Origin: [Mycobacterium] nativiensis | GTDB lineage: Bacteria; Actinomycetota; Actinomycetes; Mycobacteriales; Mycobacteriaceae | Direction: 5' to 3' | DNA: 64,000 nucleotides | NCBI RefSeq assembly: GCF_020172685.1 | Contig: NZ_CP083986.1 | Coordinates: 26,456 to 90,455 of the forward strand | Shown here: positions 51,610-59,630 of the stretch, in pieces | How positions within the stretch are numbered: position 1 is the first letter of the stretch | Layout of the letters: the number at the start of each line of letters is the position of its first letter | Position numbers and translations under genes: made by a program | Notes under the pieces: generated by a model | What the model was told of the DNA's origin: nothing | The model's database searches: none | What the model saw: the letters and a program-made list of their open reading frames with translations, nothing else

Positions 51610-52697
51610 CGAACCGCGATGCCGTCGGCGAGCTGGTCCATCGCCTCGTTGATCTGCTCCAGCGGGACGGTCGAGGACACCAGCTGCTGCACCGGCAGCC
51701 GGCCCGCCCGCCACAACTCGACGAACCGGGGGATATCACGGGCGGGAACCGTCGAGCCCAGGTAGCTGCCGATCAGTGACCGGCCCTGCGCGACCAGATC
51801 CAACGGCGACACGCTGATCCGGGCGTCCGGCGGCGGTAGGCCGACGGTGATGGTGCGCCCGCCCGGGGCGGTCAACTCGATCGCGGACTGCAGTGCGGCC
51901 GGGTGGCCCGCGGCCTCGATCACCACCGGGGCGCGCACACCGGCGTCGAGGGCCTGCTCCGGGGTGTAGGTGCGATGAGCGCCGAGAGCGGTTGCGGCCG
52001 CGAGCTTGTCCGCGAGGCGGTCGATCGCGACGACCTGCACCCCGTCGTGGGCCAGCGCGGTCAGCACCGCCGCCATGCCCACTCCGCCGAGCCCGACGAC
52101 GGCAACGGTGTCACCCGCTTTCGGGCGGCCGACGTTGAGCACTGCGCCGCCGCCGGTCAGCACCGCGCAGCCCAGCAGGGCGGCTACCGCCGGTGGTACA
52201 TCGTCGGGCACCGGCACCGCACTGGCCGCGCTGACCACCGCGTGCGTGGCGAACCCCGAGACCCCGAGGTGGTGGTAGACGGTCTGCCCGGCCCGGCGCA
52301 GCCGCATCCCGCCGCCGAGCAGGGTGCCTGCGCCGTTGGCGGCGCTGCCGGGTTCGCACGGGGCCGCGCCGTCGGTGCCGCAGGCGGCGCAACAGCCGCA
52401 GCGGGGCAGGAAGGTCAGCACCACCCGCTGTCCCGTCCGCACCGCGGTGACGCCGGGGCCGACCTGCTCGACGATCCCGGCCGCCTCGTGGCCGAGCAGC
52501 ATGGGCACCGGCCGCACCCGGTTGCCGTCGACCACGGACAGGTCGGAATGGCAGACCCCGGCGGCCTCGACCCGCACCAGCAGTTCGCCGTCGCCGGGCG
52601 GGTCCAGGTCCAGCTCGGCCACCGTCAGCGGACGCGAGGCGGCATACGGGCGGGGCGCACCGATCCGCTCCAGTACCGCCCCGCGGATAGCGATCAT
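51582..52697 (-). CDS. adhE1: Zinc alcohol dehydrogenase AdhE1-like (Rv0162c-like)
   Basis: 371 residues from the ATG at 52697; a TTG at 52709 is possible. The catalytic zinc is bound by GVCHSDLS (Cys) and GHEAAG (His), the structural zinc by four cysteines in RCGCCAACGTDGAAPC. The NAD site is VAVVGLGGVGMAAVLTALAHDG. This is the long-chain class III-like MDR. In M. tuberculosis the neighbour Rv0161 and this gene are recalled as sterol-regulated. It is divergent from the Rv0163-like gene by only 14 nt. Confidence 0.9.
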   Translation of the reverse strand: MIAIRGAVLERIGAPRPYAASRPLTVAELDLDPPGDGELLVRVEAAGVCHSDLSVVDGNRVRPVPMLLGHEAAGIVEQVGPGVTAVRTGQRVVLTFLPRCGCCAACGTDGAAPCEPGSAANGAGTLLGGGMRLRRAGQTVYHHLGVSGFATHAVVSAASAVPVPDDVPPAVAALLGCAVLTGGGAVLNVGRPKAGDTVAVVGLGGVGMAAVLTALAHDGVQVVAIDRLADKLAAATALGAHRTYTPEQALDAGVRAPVVIEAAGHPAALQSAIELTAPGGRTITVGLPPPDARISVSPLDLVAQGRSLIGSYLGSTVPARDIPRFVELWRAGRLPVQQLVSSTVPLEQINEAMDQLADGIAVRQLITFDSN

Positions 52698-52711
52698 GCT
52701 GGAATACAACC

Positions 52712-53179
52712 ATGAGTGTCCCGCCTGCGCCGGAAGGGTTGACCAGCCGAGACTTTCCGGTGCAGTGGCCGGTGTTGACCCGCTGGGCCGACAACGACAT
52801 GTTCGGCCACCTCAACAATGCGGTGTACTACCAACTGTTCGACACCGCGATCAACGGCTGGATCGCCGCCAATGCCCCGGAGATCGACCCGGTCGCCATG
52901 CCCGAGCTGGGTGTTGTGGCCGAGTCGGGCTGCCGCTTTCTGGGCGAGCTCGGTTTCCCCGACCGGCTCGCGGTCGGGCTGGCGGTCACCCGGCTGGGGC
53001 GCAGCAGTGTCACCTACCGGCTTGCGGTGTTCCGGGCGCCCGATGCGCAAGTCGCCGAGGCCGCCGCGCCGCTGGCCGCGCTCGGGCACTGGGTGCACGT
53101 CTACGTCGACCGCACCACGCGGCGGCCGGTGCCGATCCCCGACGGCATCCGGGCACTGCTGGCCACCGCCCAGGTCTGA
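52712..53179 (+). CDS. Hotdog acyl-CoA thioesterase (Rv0163-like)
   Basis: 155 residues of the 4-hydroxybenzoyl-CoA thioesterase/YbgC class. The catalytic region is TRWADNDMFGHLNNAVYYQLFDTAINGW, with Asp in NDMFGH. GVVAESGCRFLGELGFPDRLAVGLAVTRLGRSSVTYRLAVF forms the central strands. It releases a free acid from a CoA ester. It is the left neighbour of the TB18.5-like gene, as in M. tuberculosis. Confidence 0.88.
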   Translation: MSVPPAPEGLTSRDFPVQWPVLTRWADNDMFGHLNNAVYYQLFDTAINGWIAANAPEIDPVAMPELGVVAESGCRFLGELGFPDRLAVGLAVTRLGRSSVTYRLAVFRAPDAQVAEAAAPLAALGHWVHVYVDRTTRRPVPIPDGIRALLATAQV

Positions 53180-53192
53180 CCTCACCGCGAAA

Positions 53193-53239
53193 CCGACGTT
53201 TTGCAGACAAAGTGCGAGAGCCGGCCTGCAAAACGTCGG
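53193..53239. repeat. Large inverted repeat, 14-bp perfect stem
   Basis: CCGACGTTTTGCAG (53193-53206) pairs perfectly with CTGCAAAACGTCGG (53226-53239) around a 19-nt loop, in the 97-bp gap between the thioesterase and TB18.5-like genes. It could be a terminator or a dispersed REP-like palindrome; no T tract follows. Confidence 0.75.
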
Positions 53240-53276
53240 TCTCGGCGCGCGATTTGCCGGTGGCTATGCTCGGCGG

Positions 53277-53717
53277 ATGCCGCTCGTGAGCAAGACCGTC
53301 GAAGTGGCCGCCGACGCGGCCACGATCATGGGGATCGTCGCCGACTTCGAGGCGTACCCGCAATGGAACGACGAGGTCAAGGGACTCTGGGTGCTGGCCC
53401 GCTACGACGACGGCCGGCCCAGTCAGCTGCGGCTCGACGCGTCCTACTCCGGCTTCGACGGCACCTTCATCCAGGCGGTCTACTACCCCAGCGCCACCCA
53501 GATCCAGACCGTGCTCCAGCAGGGCGACCTGTTCAGCAAGCAGGAGCAGCTGTTCTCGGTGGTCGAGATCGGGCCCACCACCCTGCTCACCGTCGACATG
53601 AATGTGGAGACCGAGATGGCGATGCCCAAGCCGATGGTGAAGAAGGCTTTCAGCAACGTGCTGGACTACCTGGCCGAGAATCTCAAGCGGCGCGCCGAGG
53701 AACTGGCCGCCGGCTGA
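53277..53717 (+). CDS. SRPBCC-fold protein, TB18.5-like (Rv0164-like)
   Basis: 146 residues of the START/Bet v1-like fold: VSKTVEVAADAATIMGIVADFEAYPQWNDEVKGLWVL, YSGFDGTFIQAVYYPSATQIQTVLQQGDLFSKQEQLFSVVEIG and the long C-terminal helix PMVKKAFSNVLDYLAENLKRRAEELA. These proteins hold lipids or polyketides in a deep pocket. M. tuberculosis TB18.5 is a known antigen of similar length. It lies directly upstream of the mce1 region. Confidence 0.88.
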   Translation: MPLVSKTVEVAADAATIMGIVADFEAYPQWNDEVKGLWVLARYDDGRPSQLRLDASYSGFDGTFIQAVYYPSATQIQTVLQQGDLFSKQEQLFSVVEIGPTTLLTVDMNVETEMAMPKPMVKKAFSNVLDYLAENLKRRAEELAAG

Positions 53718-53818
53718 TCGATCGCAAACCCGGCGGAGCCGGGTGCGGTGGGTCGGTGCCATCGGGCTCGCGGGTAGGCGCCATCAGCTAGCGTCGATCG
53801 CAACCCGGCGCAGCCGGG
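53718..53818. repeat. Hairpin repeat pair in place of mce1R
   Basis: TCGATCGCAA(A)CCCGGC-GGA-GCCGGG lies at 53718-53743 and TCGATCGCAACCCGGC-GCA-GCCGGG at 53794-53818; each ends in a 6-bp stem with a 3-nt loop. They flank a 50-bp spacer between the TB18.5-like gene and fadD5. TAGCGT (53789-53794) could be a -10 box for fadD5. In M. tuberculosis this gap holds the mce1R repressor gene. Confidence 0.75.
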
Positions 53819-53848
53819 CGTCGTCCTCAACGAAGCGGGAGACCCGAA

Positions 53849-55441
53849 TTGAGCCACGCAACAGTCGATCCCGCCGAGCAGCCCTACCGCGCGCGACGGC
53901 ACAACTGGATCAACCAGCTCGACCGCCACGCCCTGATGCAGCCGGACGCCCCGGCGCTGCGGTTCCTCGGCCAGACCACGACGTGGGTCCAGTTGCGGAC
54001 AAGGGTCGCCGCGCTGGCCGACGCCCTGAGCCGTCGCGGCGTCGGCAGCGGCGACCGGGTCATGATCCTGATGCTCAACCGCACCGAGTTCGTCGAGTCG
54101 GTGCTGGCGGCGAACCGGCTGGGAGCGATCGCGGTCCCGGTGAACTTCCGGCTCACCCCGCCCGAGATCGCCTTCCTGGTCACCGACTGCGAGGCCCGGG
54201 TGCTGATCACCGAACCGGCGCTGGCTCCGGTGGCCACCGGCGTGCGAGGCCTGGCCGAGGTTCAGGAGATCCTAAAAACCATAGTGGTGGCCGGTGATTC
54301 GGCCGACGAGGGTTTGGTCGCCTACGAGTCCCTGATCAACGAGACCGGCGAGCCGCACCCGGCGGTGGACATCCCCAACGAGTCACCGGCCCTGATCATG
54401 TACACCTCGGGAACCACCGGCAGGCCCAAGGGCGCGGTGCTCACCCACGTCAACCTGGTCGGCCAACTGATGACCGGTATCTATACCTCCGGTACCGGGG
54501 TCAACGATGTCGCCTTCATCGGGGTGCCGTTCTTCCACATCGCCGGTGTCGGCAACCTGCTGCCCGGCATGTGGCTCGGAATCCCGACGGTGATCAATCC
54601 GCTCGGCGCCTTCGATGCCGGCCAGCTGCTCGACGTGCTGGCCGCCGAGAGGGTCACCGGCATCTTCCTGGTCCCGGCTCAGTGGCAGGCGGTCTGCGCC
54701 GAGCAGCAGGCCAACCCTCGGGACATCCGGCTGCGGACCATGTCCTGGGGCGCCGCCCCGGCGTCGGACACCCTGCTGCGGCAGATGGCCCAGACCTTCC
54801 CCGACACCAAGATCCTGGCGGCGTTCGGGCAGACCGAGATGTCGCCGGTGACCTGCATATTGCTGGGCGAGGACGCCATCGCCAAACTCGGGTCGGTCGG
54901 CACCGTCATTCCGACCGTCACCGCGCGGGTCGTCGACGAGAACATGAACGACGTCCCCGTCGGTGAGGTCGGCGAGATCGTCTATCGGGCGCCCACCCTG
55001 ATGAGCGGCTACTGGAACAACCCGGAGGCCACCGCCGAGGCGTTCGCCGGCGGATGGTTCCACTCCGGGGATCTGGTGCGGATGGACGACGAGGGCTACG
55101 TCTGGGTGGTCGACCGCAAGAAGGACATGATCATCTCCGGCGGCGAGAACGTGTACTGCGCCGAGGTGGAGAACGTCCTGGCCGGTCATCCCGACATCGC
55201 CGAGGTCGCGGTCATCGGCCGGCCGCATGCGCAGTGGGGTGAAGTGCCGGTCGCGGTCGCAGCGCTCAACAAGGCCGGCCTGGCTCTGGCCGATCTCAAT
55301 GACTTCCTCACCGAGCGGCTGGCGCGCTACAAGCACCCCAAGGCGTTGGAGATCGTCGATGCCCTGCCGCGCAATCCGGCGGGCAAGGTGCTCAAGACCG
55401 ACCTGCGGACGCGCTACGGCACCGCTCCCGGTTCCGAATAG
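53849..55441 (+). CDS. fadD5: Fatty acyl-CoA synthetase FadD5
   Basis: 530 residues from a TTG behind GGGAG. AMP-binding motifs are YTSGTTGRPKGAVLTH, FGQTEMSP and GWFHSGDLVRMDDEGYVWVVDRKKDMIISGGENVYCAEVENVL, with the catalytic Lys in RNPAGKVLKTDL. The sequence follows M. tuberculosis FadD5 closely, except for a shorter N-terminus and a C-terminus without its extension. It activates fatty acids, perhaps those recycled from mycolates, that enter through the Mce1 importer encoded next to it. Confidence 0.95.
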   Translation: MSHATVDPAEQPYRARRHNWINQLDRHALMQPDAPALRFLGQTTTWVQLRTRVAALADALSRRGVGSGDRVMILMLNRTEFVESVLAANRLGAIAVPVNFRLTPPEIAFLVTDCEARVLITEPALAPVATGVRGLAEVQEILKTIVVAGDSADEGLVAYESLINETGEPHPAVDIPNESPALIMYTSGTTGRPKGAVLTHVNLVGQLMTGIYTSGTGVNDVAFIGVPFFHIAGVGNLLPGMWLGIPTVINPLGAFDAGQLLDVLAAERVTGIFLVPAQWQAVCAEQQANPRDIRLRTMSWGAAPASDTLLRQMAQTFPDTKILAAFGQTEMSPVTCILLGEDAIAKLGSVGTVIPTVTARVVDENMNDVPVGEVGEIVYRAPTLMSGYWNNPEATAEAFAGGWFHSGDLVRMDDEGYVWVVDRKKDMIISGGENVYCAEVENVLAGHPDIAEVAVIGRPHAQWGEVPVAVAALNKAGLALADLNDFLTERLARYKHPKALEIVDALPRNPAGKVLKTDLRTRYGTAPGSE

Positions 55442-55610
55442 CCCAGTGCCTCAGCCGCGGCGGCGCCGGCGATTCGGCGTCCTCCGGTGTCCTTCCAGAT
55501 CGCGCCACGTTACTCTCCGGTAGGAAACCGGGCAGGATGGGCCGATTTGGTGCCACTCTCACGGAGCCATCAGGTATGGTCCGATGGTCGCCAACGGCAC
55601 GTTGGGCCGC

Positions 55611-55616
55611 TAAGGT
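55611..55616 (+). promoter_or_regulatory. Candidate internal mce1 promoter (-10 TAAGGT)
   Basis: The 269-bp gap between fadD5 and yrbE1A holds the TANNNT box TAAGGT here, with a possible start about 25 nt before the ribosome site of the leader peptide; TATGGT at 55575-55580 is a second candidate. An internal promoter in this gap is known for M. tuberculosis. No -35 box is convincing. Confidence 0.4.
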
Positions 55617-55654
55617 GACGCGGGTCTCGCTGAACTTGATAGGAGGAAGCCGCT

Positions 55655-55714
55655 GTGCGACGCGATTCCCTGGTGCGTCGTCACGAGTGGTTTCCCAGGA
55701 GGGGAGTGTTGTGA
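55655..55714 (+). CDS. 19-residue Arg-rich leader peptide coupled to yrbE1A
   Basis: The short frame reads MRRDSLVRRHEWFPRRGVL and ends in TGA at 55712-55714. It has a full AGGAGG ribosome site (55641-55646) 8 nt before its GTG, stronger than most in this window. Its stop overlaps the GTG start of yrbE1A as GTGA, and a second AGGAGGGG for yrbE1A lies inside it. It may couple transporter translation to an upstream signal such as Arg supply, or simply feed ribosomes to yrbE1A. Confidence 0.5.
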   Translation: MRRDSLVRRHEWFPRRGVL

Positions 55715-56514
55715 CGGCTCCAGCGCGCCCTCGCCTGGCTGACTTCGCCCGCGATCGACTGCTGCCGCCGCTGGTGATGGTCGGCGGCTTCTTCCGGATG
55801 TGTGCCCTGACCGCCCGCGCGCTCTTCGTGAGGCCGTTCCAGTGGCGTGAGACGCTGCAGCAGGGCTGGTTCATCACCAGCGTGGCCATCATTCCGACCA
55901 TCGCCGTCGCCATCCCGCTCACCGTGCTGCTGGTCTTCACGCTGAATATCCTGTTGGCGCAGTTCGGCGCTGCCGACGTCTCCGGCGCTGGTGCGGGCAT
56001 CGCGGCCGTCACCCAGCTGGGGCCGTTGGTCACCGTGCTGGTGGTCGCCGGCGCCGGTTCGACCGCCATCTGTGCCGACCTGGGCGCCCGCACCATCCGC
56101 GAGGAGATCGACGCGATGGAGGTGCTGGGCATCGACCCGATCCATCGGCTGGTGGTGCCGCGGGTGATCGCCGCCACCGTGGTGGCATTGCTGCTCAATG
56201 CTCTGGTGATCGTGATCGGTCTGGCCGGCGGCTTCCTGTTCGGTGTCTACCTGCAGAACGTGTCCGGTGGTGCCTACCTGTCGACCCTGACATTGCTGAC
56301 CGGCCTGCCCGAGGTGGTCATCTCGACGGTGAAGGCGAGCGTGTTCGGACTTATCGCAGGCTTAGTTGGCTGTTATCGAGGACTTACCGTTCGCGGCGGC
56401 TCCAAGGGGCTTGGTACCGCCGTCAACGAGACCGTGGTCCTGTGCGTACTCGCGTTGTTCGCCGTGAACGTGGTGCTGACCACCATCGGCGTGAAGTTCG
56501 GAACGGGGACCTGA
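55711..56514 (+). CDS. yrbE1A: Mce1 permease subunit YrbE1A
   Basis: 267 residues, GTG start with AGGAGGGG 7-14 nt upstream. It is an MlaE-type permease with five to six membrane helices; the conserved coupling segment is ADLGARTIREEIDAMEVLGIDPIHRLVVPRVIA. With YrbE1B it forms the inner-membrane channel that is driven by the MceG ATPase and receives lipid from the Mce1A-F tube. The length matches M. tuberculosis (265). Confidence 0.95.
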   Translation: MTAPARPRLADFARDRLLPPLVMVGGFFRMCALTARALFVRPFQWRETLQQGWFITSVAIIPTIAVAIPLTVLLVFTLNILLAQFGAADVSGAGAGIAAVTQLGPLVTVLVVAGAGSTAICADLGARTIREEIDAMEVLGIDPIHRLVVPRVIAATVVALLLNALVIVIGLAGGFLFGVYLQNVSGGAYLSTLTLLTGLPEVVISTVKASVFGLIAGLVGCYRGLTVRGGSKGLGTAVNETVVLCVLALFAVNVVLTTIGVKFGTGT

Positions 56515-56515
56515 C

Positions 56516-57385
56516 ATGTCGACATCGGCAGTGCTGCGGGGCCGCTATCCCGGGCTGATCGCGAACTACCAGCGTTATGTCGGGGCGGCCGGCCGCGGGC
56601 TGGAACGGAGTGGCCGGCTCGGCTGGTTCTCCCTGATCGCCATCCGGCAGATCCCCTGGGCGCTGCGCCGCTACCGCACCGAGACGCTGCGCCTGATCGC
56701 CGAATTGGGTATGGGCACCGGCGCCATGGCCGTGATCGGCGGCACCGTCGCCATCATGGGCTTCGTGATGCTGGCCGGTGGCTCGCTGATCGCGATCCAG
56801 GGCTTCACCTCGCTGGGCAACATCGGCGTGGAGACCTACACCGGATTCGCCGCGGCCCTGGTCAACGTCCGAGTCGTCGGCCCGGTCAACGCCGGCATCG
56901 CCTTGGCTGCGACCGTCGGAGCCGGTGCCACCGCTGAGCTGGGCGCGATGCGGATCAGCGAGGAGATCGACGCACTCGAGGTGATGGGGATCAACTCGAT
57001 CTCCTACCTGGTGTCCACCCGGGTGGTGGCCGGCTTCACCGTGATCATCCCGCTGTACGCGCTGGCGCTGATCATGGCGTTCGCCTCGCCGCAGATCGTC
57101 ACGACCCTGTTCTTCGGACAGTCCTCGGGAACCTACGACCACTACTTCCGAACGTTCCTACGACCTGATGACGTGTTCTGGTCGTTCATGGAGACCATCT
57201 TGATCGCGGTGGTGGTCATGGTCACGCACTGTTATTACGGATTCAACGCAAGTGGCGGTCCGGTCGGCGTCGGCAGTGCGGTGGGCCAGTCGATGCGTCT
57301 GTCCCTGATCACGGTGCCCACCGTCGTCCTGCTCGCAGCGTTGGCGCTCTACGGCGTCGACCCCAACTTCAACCTGACGATGTGA
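56516..57385 (+). CDS. yrbE1B: Mce1 permease subunit YrbE1B
   Basis: 289 residues of the MlaE family. The amphipathic start (RYPGLIANYQRYVGAAGRGLERSG) precedes the membrane helices. The coupling segment is GAMRISEEIDALEVMGINSISYLVSTRVVAG. It starts 1 nt after the yrbE1A stop and its own stop overlaps the mce1A start (GTGA), so subunit amounts are tied. Confidence 0.95.
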   Translation: MSTSAVLRGRYPGLIANYQRYVGAAGRGLERSGRLGWFSLIAIRQIPWALRRYRTETLRLIAELGMGTGAMAVIGGTVAIMGFVMLAGGSLIAIQGFTSLGNIGVETYTGFAAALVNVRVVGPVNAGIALAATVGAGATAELGAMRISEEIDALEVMGINSISYLVSTRVVAGFTVIIPLYALALIMAFASPQIVTTLFFGQSSGTYDHYFRTFLRPDDVFWSFMETILIAVVVMVTHCYYGFNASGGPVGVGSAVGQSMRLSLITVPTVVLLAALALYGVDPNFNLTM

Positions 57386-58605
57386 CGGCCATGGCAACCG
57401 GGAAGCAGAACAAGATCGACAACCCGCCCTACCTGCTGGCGGGCGTGATCACCTTCGCCGTCCTGGCGTTGATCGCCGGGCTGGTGTACGGCCAGTTCCG
57501 CGGATCGTTCACCAAGACGACGGCGCTGACGATGGTGGCGCCGCGCGCCGGCCTGGTGATGGACCCGGGTGGTCCGGTGACCTACAACGGCGTGCAGATC
57601 GGGCGCGTGACCGACATTTCGCCGACGCAGTACAACGACCAGCCGGCGGCGAAGTTCACCCTCGACGTGAACCCCAAGTACATCAAGCTGATCCCGTCGA
57701 ACGTCGAGGCCGACATCATGGCCACCACGCTGTTCGGCAACAAGTACGTGTCGCTGAAGGCGCCGGAGCACCCCGCCAAAGAGCGCATCACCTCCAAGCA
57801 CATCATCGCGACCTCGGTGACGACCGAACTCAACACGCTGTTCGAGACCGTCAACAACCTCTCGGAGCACATCGACCCGATCAAGCTGAACCTGACGCTG
57901 CACGCGGCCGCCGAGGCGTTGACCGGCCTCGGCGACAAGCTGGGTGACTCGCTGGTCAAGGGCAACGCGATTCTTGACGACGTCAACGCGCGGATGCCTT
58001 CCTTCCGTCGCGACCTCAAGGGGTTCGCGAACCTGAGTGACGTCTACGCCGCCGGGGCACCCGACCTGGTCGGGTTCCTGGAGACCTCGGTCGTCCCGGT
58101 CAAGACCATCACCGCTCAGCAGAAGGAACTGGACGCCGCACTGCTGGGCGCCGCCGGGGTGGGCAACCTCGGTGCCGACGTCACCAAGCGGTTCGGACCG
58201 TACTTCCGCAGCCAGTTCTCCGACCTGGTCCCGGTGTCGGCCCTGCTGGACGAGTACAGCCCGGAGCTGTTCTGCGCCATCCGCAACCTCGCCGAGGGCG
58301 CGCCCAAGGTGTACGAGTTCCTCGGTGGCGGCGACGGTTACGCGCTCGACACCGTCAGTGAGCTGGTGAGCCCGGCCAACCCGTACCTCTACCCCGATAA
58401 CCTGCCGCGTTACAACGCTCGCGGCGGCCCCGGCGGTGCGCCGGGCTGCTGGCAGGAGATCACCCACGACTTCTGGCCGGCGCCTTACCTGGTGGCCGAC
58501 ACGGGAGTCAGCCAAGCGCCCTACAACCACTTTGAAGTCGGATCGCCCTGGGCCGTCGATTACGTCTGGGGTCGCCAAGTCGGGGATAACACGATCAACC
58601 CATGA
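57382..58605 (+). CDS. mce1A: Mce1A lipid-transport protein
   Basis: 407 residues from the GTG at 57382 (ATG at 57391 also possible). An N-terminal membrane helix (YLLAGVITFAVLALIAGLVYG) is followed by the MlaD domain (about 40-120, PGGPVTYNGVQIGRVTDISP) and a long helical region with LNTLFETVNNLSEHIDPIKLNLTLHAAAEALTG, which in Mce proteins forms a hydrophobic needle. The C-terminal tail has two cysteines (ELFCAIRNL, GAPGCWQE). It is a subunit of the mycolic/fatty acid importer. Confidence 0.95.
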   Translation: MTAMATGKQNKIDNPPYLLAGVITFAVLALIAGLVYGQFRGSFTKTTALTMVAPRAGLVMDPGGPVTYNGVQIGRVTDISPTQYNDQPAAKFTLDVNPKYIKLIPSNVEADIMATTLFGNKYVSLKAPEHPAKERITSKHIIATSVTTELNTLFETVNNLSEHIDPIKLNLTLHAAAEALTGLGDKLGDSLVKGNAILDDVNARMPSFRRDLKGFANLSDVYAAGAPDLVGFLETSVVPVKTITAQQKELDAALLGAAGVGNLGADVTKRFGPYFRSQFSDLVPVSALLDEYSPELFCAIRNLAEGAPKVYEFLGGGDGYALDTVSELVSPANPYLYPDNLPRYNARGGPGGAPGCWQEITHDFWPAPYLVADTGVSQAPYNHFEVGSPWAVDYVWGRQVGDNTINP

Positions 58606-59630
58606 ACATCACCAGAACCGCAATCAAACTCGGCGTCGTCGGATCGGTGCTGCTGCTCTTCACGGTCGGCCTCGTCGTGGTGTTCGGCCAGGTCCGATTC
58701 GACCGGACTGCGCACTACTCCGCGGAGTTCACCAATGCCAGCGGACTGCGGCAGGGTCAGTTCGTCCGCGCCTCCGGGGTCGAGATCGGCAAGGTCAAGA
58801 GTGTCCGCCTCATCGACGGTGGTCGTCGCGCAGTGGTGGACTTCAACGTCGACCGGTCTCTGCCGCTGTTCCAGTCGACCACCGCGCAGATCCGGTACTC
58901 CGACCTCATCGGCAACCGCTACCTGGAACTCAAGCGGGGCGAGGGCGAAGGCGCCGACCAGCGCCTGCCCGCGGGCGGCTTCATCCCTGCCTCCCGCACC
59001 CAGCCGGCGCTGGACCTGGACGCGCTGATCGGCGGATTCAAGCCGGTGTTCCGGGCATTGGACCCGGACAAGATCAACACCATCGCGTCGACCATCGTCA
59101 CGGTCTTCCAGGGCCAGGGCGGCACCATCAACGACATTCTGCAGCAGACCGCGCAGTTGACCTCGCACATCGCCGAGCGTGACGCGGCGATCGGCGAGGT
59201 GGTCAAGAACCTGAACGTGGTGCTGGACACCGCCGTTCGGCACCGCCAGACCTTCGACGAAACCGTCGACAACTTCGACAAGCTGGTCAAGGGGCTGAAC
59301 AGCAACAACACCACGCTCGCCAACGGCACCGCCGAATTCGGCAACGCCGCCGGCAATCTGGCGGATCTGCTGGCCGACAACCGGACCCAGCTGCACAGTC
59401 TCTTCCCGGAGGCCGGCCCGGAGCCGCCGGACCGGCTCGCCGACGTTGAAGAGCTGCTGCACAAGATTCCGCGGGCGCTCAAGCTCATCGGTCGCACCGG
59501 TGTTTACGGTGACTTCTTCAACTTCTACATCTGTGACGCCACCATCAAGCTCCCCGGCCTGCAGCCCGGCGGACCGGTACGCAACGTCCGGCTGTGGCAG
59601 CAACCGACCGGAAGGTGCACGCCGCAGTGA
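58602..59630 (+). CDS. mce1B: Mce1B lipid-transport protein
   Basis: 342 residues. The membrane helix is LGVVGSVLLLFTVGLVVVFG, then the MlaD domain (FTNASGLRQGQFVRASGVEIGKVKSVRLIDGGRRAVVDF), then a helical needle region with TASTIVTVFQGQGGTINDILQQ-like heptads. Start and stop overlap the neighbouring genes (ATGA and GTGA). Confidence 0.95.
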   Translation: MNITRTAIKLGVVGSVLLLFTVGLVVVFGQVRFDRTAHYSAEFTNASGLRQGQFVRASGVEIGKVKSVRLIDGGRRAVVDFNVDRSLPLFQSTTAQIRYSDLIGNRYLELKRGEGEGADQRLPAGGFIPASRTQPALDLDALIGGFKPVFRALDPDKINTIASTIVTVFQGQGGTINDILQQTAQLTSHIAERDAAIGEVVKNLNVVLDTAVRHRQTFDETVDNFDKLVKGLNSNNTTLANGTAEFGNAAGNLADLLADNRTQLHSLFPEAGPEPPDRLADVEELLHKIPRALKLIGRTGVYGDFFNFYICDATIKLPGLQPGGPVRNVRLWQQPTGRCTPQ

